From the NCBI RefSeq assembly GCF_001602525.1, contig NZ_LSYT01000002.1:186001-250000 (forward strand): 64,000 nucleotides of DNA, written 5' to 3'. This DNA is from Flavobacterium chilense (GTDB taxonomy: Bacteria > Bacteroidota > Bacteroidia > Flavobacteriales > Flavobacteriaceae). The notes under the pieces were generated by a model that was not told the origin of the DNA, ran no database searches, and worked only from the letters and a program-made list of their open reading frames with translations. The position numbers and the translations under genes were made by a program. Positions 60,735 to 64,000 of the stretch are shown here, piece after piece. Each line of letters begins with the position of its first letter. The stretch's first letter is position 1.

Positions 60735-62162
60735 TTATACTTGAATACGTTTCCATTTTCCTCTTTTGTAAAAGAAAATCCCGGCTAATGTTATAGCTGT
60801 TTCAGCAATTGGAATCGCAATAAAAACTCCTTTTGGTCCCATATTAAAATGCTTCGCCAATACATAAGCCAGCGGAATCTGGAACAGCCAAAAACCAAAA
60901 AAGTTAATTCCGGTTGGTGTCCAGGTATCTCCTGCTCCGTTGAACGTATTAATCAAAACCATTCCTATTCCGTAAAAAATAAATCCGATGCTCATAATTT
61001 GAAGCGCTTCGACAGCTATTGTTTTTACTAATTCATCGTTCGTAAAAAACGAAATAATATATTGTCCAAAACATAATGTGACAACCATAATGGTAGCCAT
61101 AAAAATAACATTGTATCTCGCTGTGGTATAAACTGATTTTTCGGCACGGTCAATTTGTTTGGCTCCTAAATTTTGTCCTACCAAAGTTGCAGCAGCATTA
61201 CTCAGGCCCCAGGCCGGAAGAATAAAAAACATCATTATTCTCAATGCTGTCTGATAACCCGCAGAACCATGATCACCACCTGTTGTAGCTACTAATTGTG
61301 CCAGAAAAATCCAGCTGCAGGATGCAATAACAAATTGTAAAACACCAGGAGCAGCAATTTTGACCAATGCTTTTATCTGATGAAAATCCGGTATGAAATA
61401 TGGAATTTTGATTTTTAAAGTTCCGTTTCCAAAGAATAAATGATACAATTGATATAGAACTCCAATACTTCTTCCTAAAGTAGTTGCAATTGCGGCGCCT
61501 GTTAATCCAAAAGCCGGAACTGGTCCAAAACCATTGATTAAAACAGGGCACAAAATGATATTACAAATATTCGCCAGCCATAAACTTTTCATGGCAATTG
61601 CTGCATTTCCTGCTCCGCGAAATATTCCGTTTATTAAAAACAAAAACATGATACATAAACTTCCGCCAATCATAATTTGAGTAAAAATATAGCCATGTTC
61701 TGCAGCGGCTTCAGATGCACCCATTAGAATTAGGATGTCTCTGGCATACATAACTCCCAAAATGCTAATGATACTATTAATTACAAATGCTACAATAATG
61801 GCCTGCATTCCTGCTTTTGCGGCAGCAACAGGGTCTTTTTCGCCAATACGTCGTGCTACAACTGCTGTAGCCGCCATACTCATCCCAATACCTACTGAAT
61901 ATATAATTGTAAGTACAGATTCTGTTAAGCCAACGGTTTGAATGGCAAAACTGCTATGCTCTAAATGTCCTACAAAATATAAATCGACAAGGGCAAAAAC
62001 AGATTCCATCATCATTTCTAAAACCATTGGAATGGCTAATAAAATAACTGCTTTTTTGATACTTCCAGCGGTGTAATCAAAAGATTCATCGCCTTTTAAA
62101 GCCTGTTTTAAAGTGGTAAAAATTTTAGAAAATAAACTTTTCTTTATGTTTGTTTCTGTCAT
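60735..62162 (-). CDS. MATE-family multidrug exporter
   Basis: A 475-residue inner-membrane protein with about 12 hydrophobic helices in two halves (AVILLAIPMVLEMMMESVF and a second unit after about residue 255). Conserved pieces are VDLYFVGHLEHSSFA and the GAGNAAIAMKSLW/GAGDTWTPTGI pair. MATE proteins expel drugs and other small cations in exchange for sodium or protons. The substrate is not indicated. The minus-strand gene has no close partner: 172 bases separate it from the permease gene and contain nothing recognised. Confidence 0.92.
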   Translation of the reverse strand: MTETNIKKSLFSKIFTTLKQALKGDESFDYTAGSIKKAVILLAIPMVLEMMMESVFALVDLYFVGHLEHSSFAIQTVGLTESVLTIIYSVGIGMSMAATAVVARRIGEKDPVAAAKAGMQAIIVAFVINSIISILGVMYARDILILMGASEAAAEHGYIFTQIMIGGSLCIMFLFLINGIFRGAGNAAIAMKSLWLANICNIILCPVLINGFGPVPAFGLTGAAIATTLGRSIGVLYQLYHLFFGNGTLKIKIPYFIPDFHQIKALVKIAAPGVLQFVIASCSWIFLAQLVATTGGDHGSAGYQTALRIMMFFILPAWGLSNAAATLVGQNLGAKQIDRAEKSVYTTARYNVIFMATIMVVTLCFGQYIISFFTNDELVKTIAVEALQIMSIGFIFYGIGMVLINTFNGAGDTWTPTGINFFGFWLFQIPLAYVLAKHFNMGPKGVFIAIPIAETAITLAGIFFYKRGKWKRIQV

Positions 62163-62334
62163 GATGTATTAGGATAAATGATAAAATGAGTTCAGATTCA
62201 AACACCTGAACTAAAAAAAATAAACGTAAGTATCCTAATTATTTAAAAAAATAAAATTAGGATTAGGCAGAAACAATCATATGCTGTAGTTTTTTAAGAC
62301 GGTAAATATAAGTATATTTTTTATGAACTGATAT

Positions 62335-63534
62335 TTAGTCCAATAACTTTTTACTTACTCTGCTACTGGCAATTAAAGATGCCACAAAACCAAGTGAAAC
62401 GATAGTTCCCATAACTATAATTACGTTTTCTAAAGTGAAAACTACGGGATATGCCAAAGTTGGCGTGATCATTATAAGGGAGTACTGTTGTTGTAGCAAT
62501 ACTAAAATAATACCCAGAAAAATACCAATTAAGCCTCCAAAAACACTGAGTAAAGTTCCCTGAAGCAAAAATATTTTTCTTAAGCTATTAATTTCTGTTC
62601 CAAGATTAAAAAGGGTTTTTAAGTTTCCCTTCTTTTCCAATATCATCATAATCAAAGCACCAACTAAATTAAAAAGTGCTACGATAATGACCAAAGTAAA
62701 GATAAGGTAAACCACAATATTCTCGGTATTGAGCATTTTATATAATGACTCATTAAGCTGTGCTCTGTTCTTTAATAAAATCTTATTATTGAAAATAGTA
62801 TTAAGCTTTGCTTTTACAGCATTCTCATCTGCATTTTCTTTCAGTTTAAATTCCATTCCTGAAACCTGATTGTGCTTGTACATTAATAATTCCTGTACTA
62901 AACCTAAATCAGCAAAAATATATTTCGAATCTAAATCTTCGCTTATTGAATAAATTCCAACTGGTAAAACGTCTGTTTTGTTAAAGGCTTCATCCGGATT
63001 CTCGATTGCACCTTTTCCCGGTTTAGGAGCAAATACTTGCAGTGCGTTTTCAAAATCAAGAATTCCCATAGAGAAGTTCTGTGCAATTCCGTAACCAACA
63101 ACAACCTGATAAGTATCTGGTTTTAACCATTGTCCGTTAAACAGTTTTTTCTTGATATCGTTAACAACAACATAATTTTTATCGACACCTTTTAAGTAAG
63201 TCACCTGTTGTTTGTCTTTAAACAAAAACAAAACACGCTCTTCAATAATTTTTGTGTAAGAAGCTACACCAGCAATATTCTTAATTTGATTTTCCTGCTC
63301 GGGAGAGATCAAAAATGATTTTCCGTATGTACTGGTGAGTTTTAAATCGGGATCGATTTCGTTTGTAAACGAAAGGCTAAAAACTTTTAATCCGCTAAAA
63401 ACGGATAAAACCACAAACAAAGCCATTGTACCAACAATGATTCCCATGCTGGCAATGCGATTGATAATATTGATAGCATTGTTTTTACTTTTGCTAAAAA
63501 TATAACGTTTGGCTATGTAAAGGGGGAAATTCAA
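62335..63534 (-). CDS. FtsX/LolC-type ABC permease
   Basis: A 399-residue permease with a first helix (IASMGIIVGTMALFVVLSVFSG), a periplasmic domain of about 220 residues and three helices near the C-terminus (IVVYLIFTLVIIVALFNLVGAL, FGGLIGIFLGIILVLL, VIIVMGTIVSLGFVASLIA). This is the LolC/E or MacB/FtsX arrangement. It probably releases lipoproteins from the inner membrane with a LolD ATPase encoded elsewhere. It starts 1 base after rbfA, the two forming an operon. Confidence 0.88.
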   Translation of the reverse strand: MNFPLYIAKRYIFSKSKNNAINIINRIASMGIIVGTMALFVVLSVFSGLKVFSLSFTNEIDPDLKLTSTYGKSFLISPEQENQIKNIAGVASYTKIIEERVLFLFKDKQQVTYLKGVDKNYVVVNDIKKKLFNGQWLKPDTYQVVVGYGIAQNFSMGILDFENALQVFAPKPGKGAIENPDEAFNKTDVLPVGIYSISEDLDSKYIFADLGLVQELLMYKHNQVSGMEFKLKENADENAVKAKLNTIFNNKILLKNRAQLNESLYKMLNTENIVVYLIFTLVIIVALFNLVGALIMMILEKKGNLKTLFNLGTEINSLRKIFLLQGTLLSVFGGLIGIFLGIILVLLQQQYSLIMITPTLAYPVVFTLENVIIVMGTIVSLGFVASLIASSRVSKKLLD

Positions 63535-63535
63535 T

Positions 63536-63928
63536 TTATGATTTTCTTCTTTTTTCTAAAAGATCACGGTTTTCAATTGGATTTTCTTTTCCTGCTAATG
63601 CATTGTCGATTTTTTCGATATAATCTAAAGAGTCATCGATAAAAAATACCAGGTTTGGTACTCTACGCAACTGCAAGCGTACACGTTGTGATAAGTCGTG
63701 CTTAATTAAAGTTGTATTTGATTTAATTCCTTCTAAAGTTTCTTTGGCTTTATCCTGAGGAAAAATGCTTAAATAAACTGTTGCCACAGATAAGTCTGTA
63801 GTAACACTAACTTTGGATACTGAAATTACCAAATTTGTAATTCCGTTTTTTCGCACTTCACCTTGCAAAATATCAACCAGATCTTTCTGAATGACACCGC
63901 CTATTTTTTTCTGTCTATTTGTTTCCAT
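63536..63928 (-). CDS. rbfA: Ribosome-binding factor A
   Basis: It helps mature the 16S rRNA 5' end of the small subunit. The 130-residue length is usual. KH-fold hallmarks are KKIGGVIQKDLVDILQ at the start, a VSVTTDLSVATVYLSI strand and RVRLQLRRVPNLVFFIDDSL near the end. It is the upstream gene of the permease at 62335. The neighbouring promoter at 63933-63940 is so close that the mRNA may be nearly leaderless. Confidence 0.95.
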   Translation of the reverse strand: METNRQKKIGGVIQKDLVDILQGEVRKNGITNLVISVSKVSVTTDLSVATVYLSIFPQDKAKETLEGIKSNTTLIKHDLSQRVRLQLRRVPNLVFFIDDSLDYIEKIDNALAGKENPIENRDLLEKRRKS

Positions 63929-63932
63929 AGTG

Positions 63933-63940
63933 CAAAAATA
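63933..63940 (-). promoter_or_regulatory. rbfA -7 element
   Basis: TATTTTTG on the minus strand (63940-63933) lies only 4 bases before the rbfA ATG. If it is used, transcription would begin at or just after the start codon. Confidence 0.35.
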
Positions 63941-64000
63941 CTATTTTTAAATTTCAATCGATGCAATTTCAAATGAACAATAGAATGATTTTTGCCTTAT

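Overview
The window is chromosomal DNA of a Flavobacterium close to F. johnsoniae (Bacteroidota). The evidence is the low GC content, the near absence of Shine-Dalgarno sequences, several TAnnTTTG (-7) promoter elements, a complete flexirubin (aryl polyene-dialkylresorcinol) pigment cluster, and a tyrosine ammonia-lyase that reads, from memory, almost like the characterised F. johnsoniae enzyme. No tRNA, rRNA, CRISPR array, transposase or integrase was seen.

Layout. (1) 1-3933: an AT-rich accessory block of mostly unrecognised genes. It holds a gene cut by the left edge, a HEPN-motif protein with four Cys pairs, a membrane-anchored protein, an HNH nuclease and a protein with an NKSKHDRVH motif. 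It looks like a defence or stress islet but no known system is matched. (2) 4100-8262: a divergent LysR regulator/metallo-hydrolase pair, an OsmC protein, a lipoprotein and an alpha/beta hydrolase. (3) 8425-16711: L-arabinose catabolism. araB-araD-araA-galM and a secreted GH51 arabinofuranosidase lie on the minus strand, and a Nudix-type AraR regulator lies on the plus strand. (4) 16894-23264: a GntR-type regulator diverging from galM-galK-galT (Leloir pathway), followed by an SGLT-like sodium/sugar symporter. The same 17-bp box (ARTGT-N7-ACAYT) precedes araB (twice), the arabinofuranosidase, araR and the symporter, so the symporter is probably in the arabinose regulon although it sits behind the galactose genes. 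(5) 24079-58215: the flexirubin cluster. (6) 58313-63928: a lipoprotein with a possible Cys/His catalytic centre, dusB, a MATE exporter, an FtsX/LolC-type permease and rbfA.

How the flexirubin genes fit together. Tyrosine ammonia-lyase makes 4-coumarate and an adenylating ligase activates it. Two acyl carrier proteins, three complete ketosynthases, one chain-length-factor-like ketosynthase, one half-size ketosynthase-like protein, one ketoreductase, three hotdog dehydratases and a thioesterase build the aryl polyene. DarB and DarA make the dialkylresorcinol. A BtrH-like protein and a C45/AAT-family lipoprotein are the two candidates for the ester-forming acyl transfer. An oxidoreductase carrying WxWxVP and FxxPxxSxG motifs is a candidate ring halogenase or hydroxylase. 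An ABC-2 transporter, LolA, a lipoprotein, three tandem beta-barrels and an RND/acyltransferase fusion form a likely export and outer-membrane insertion set. Most genes overlap or are separated by a few bases, which suggests a few long transcripts.
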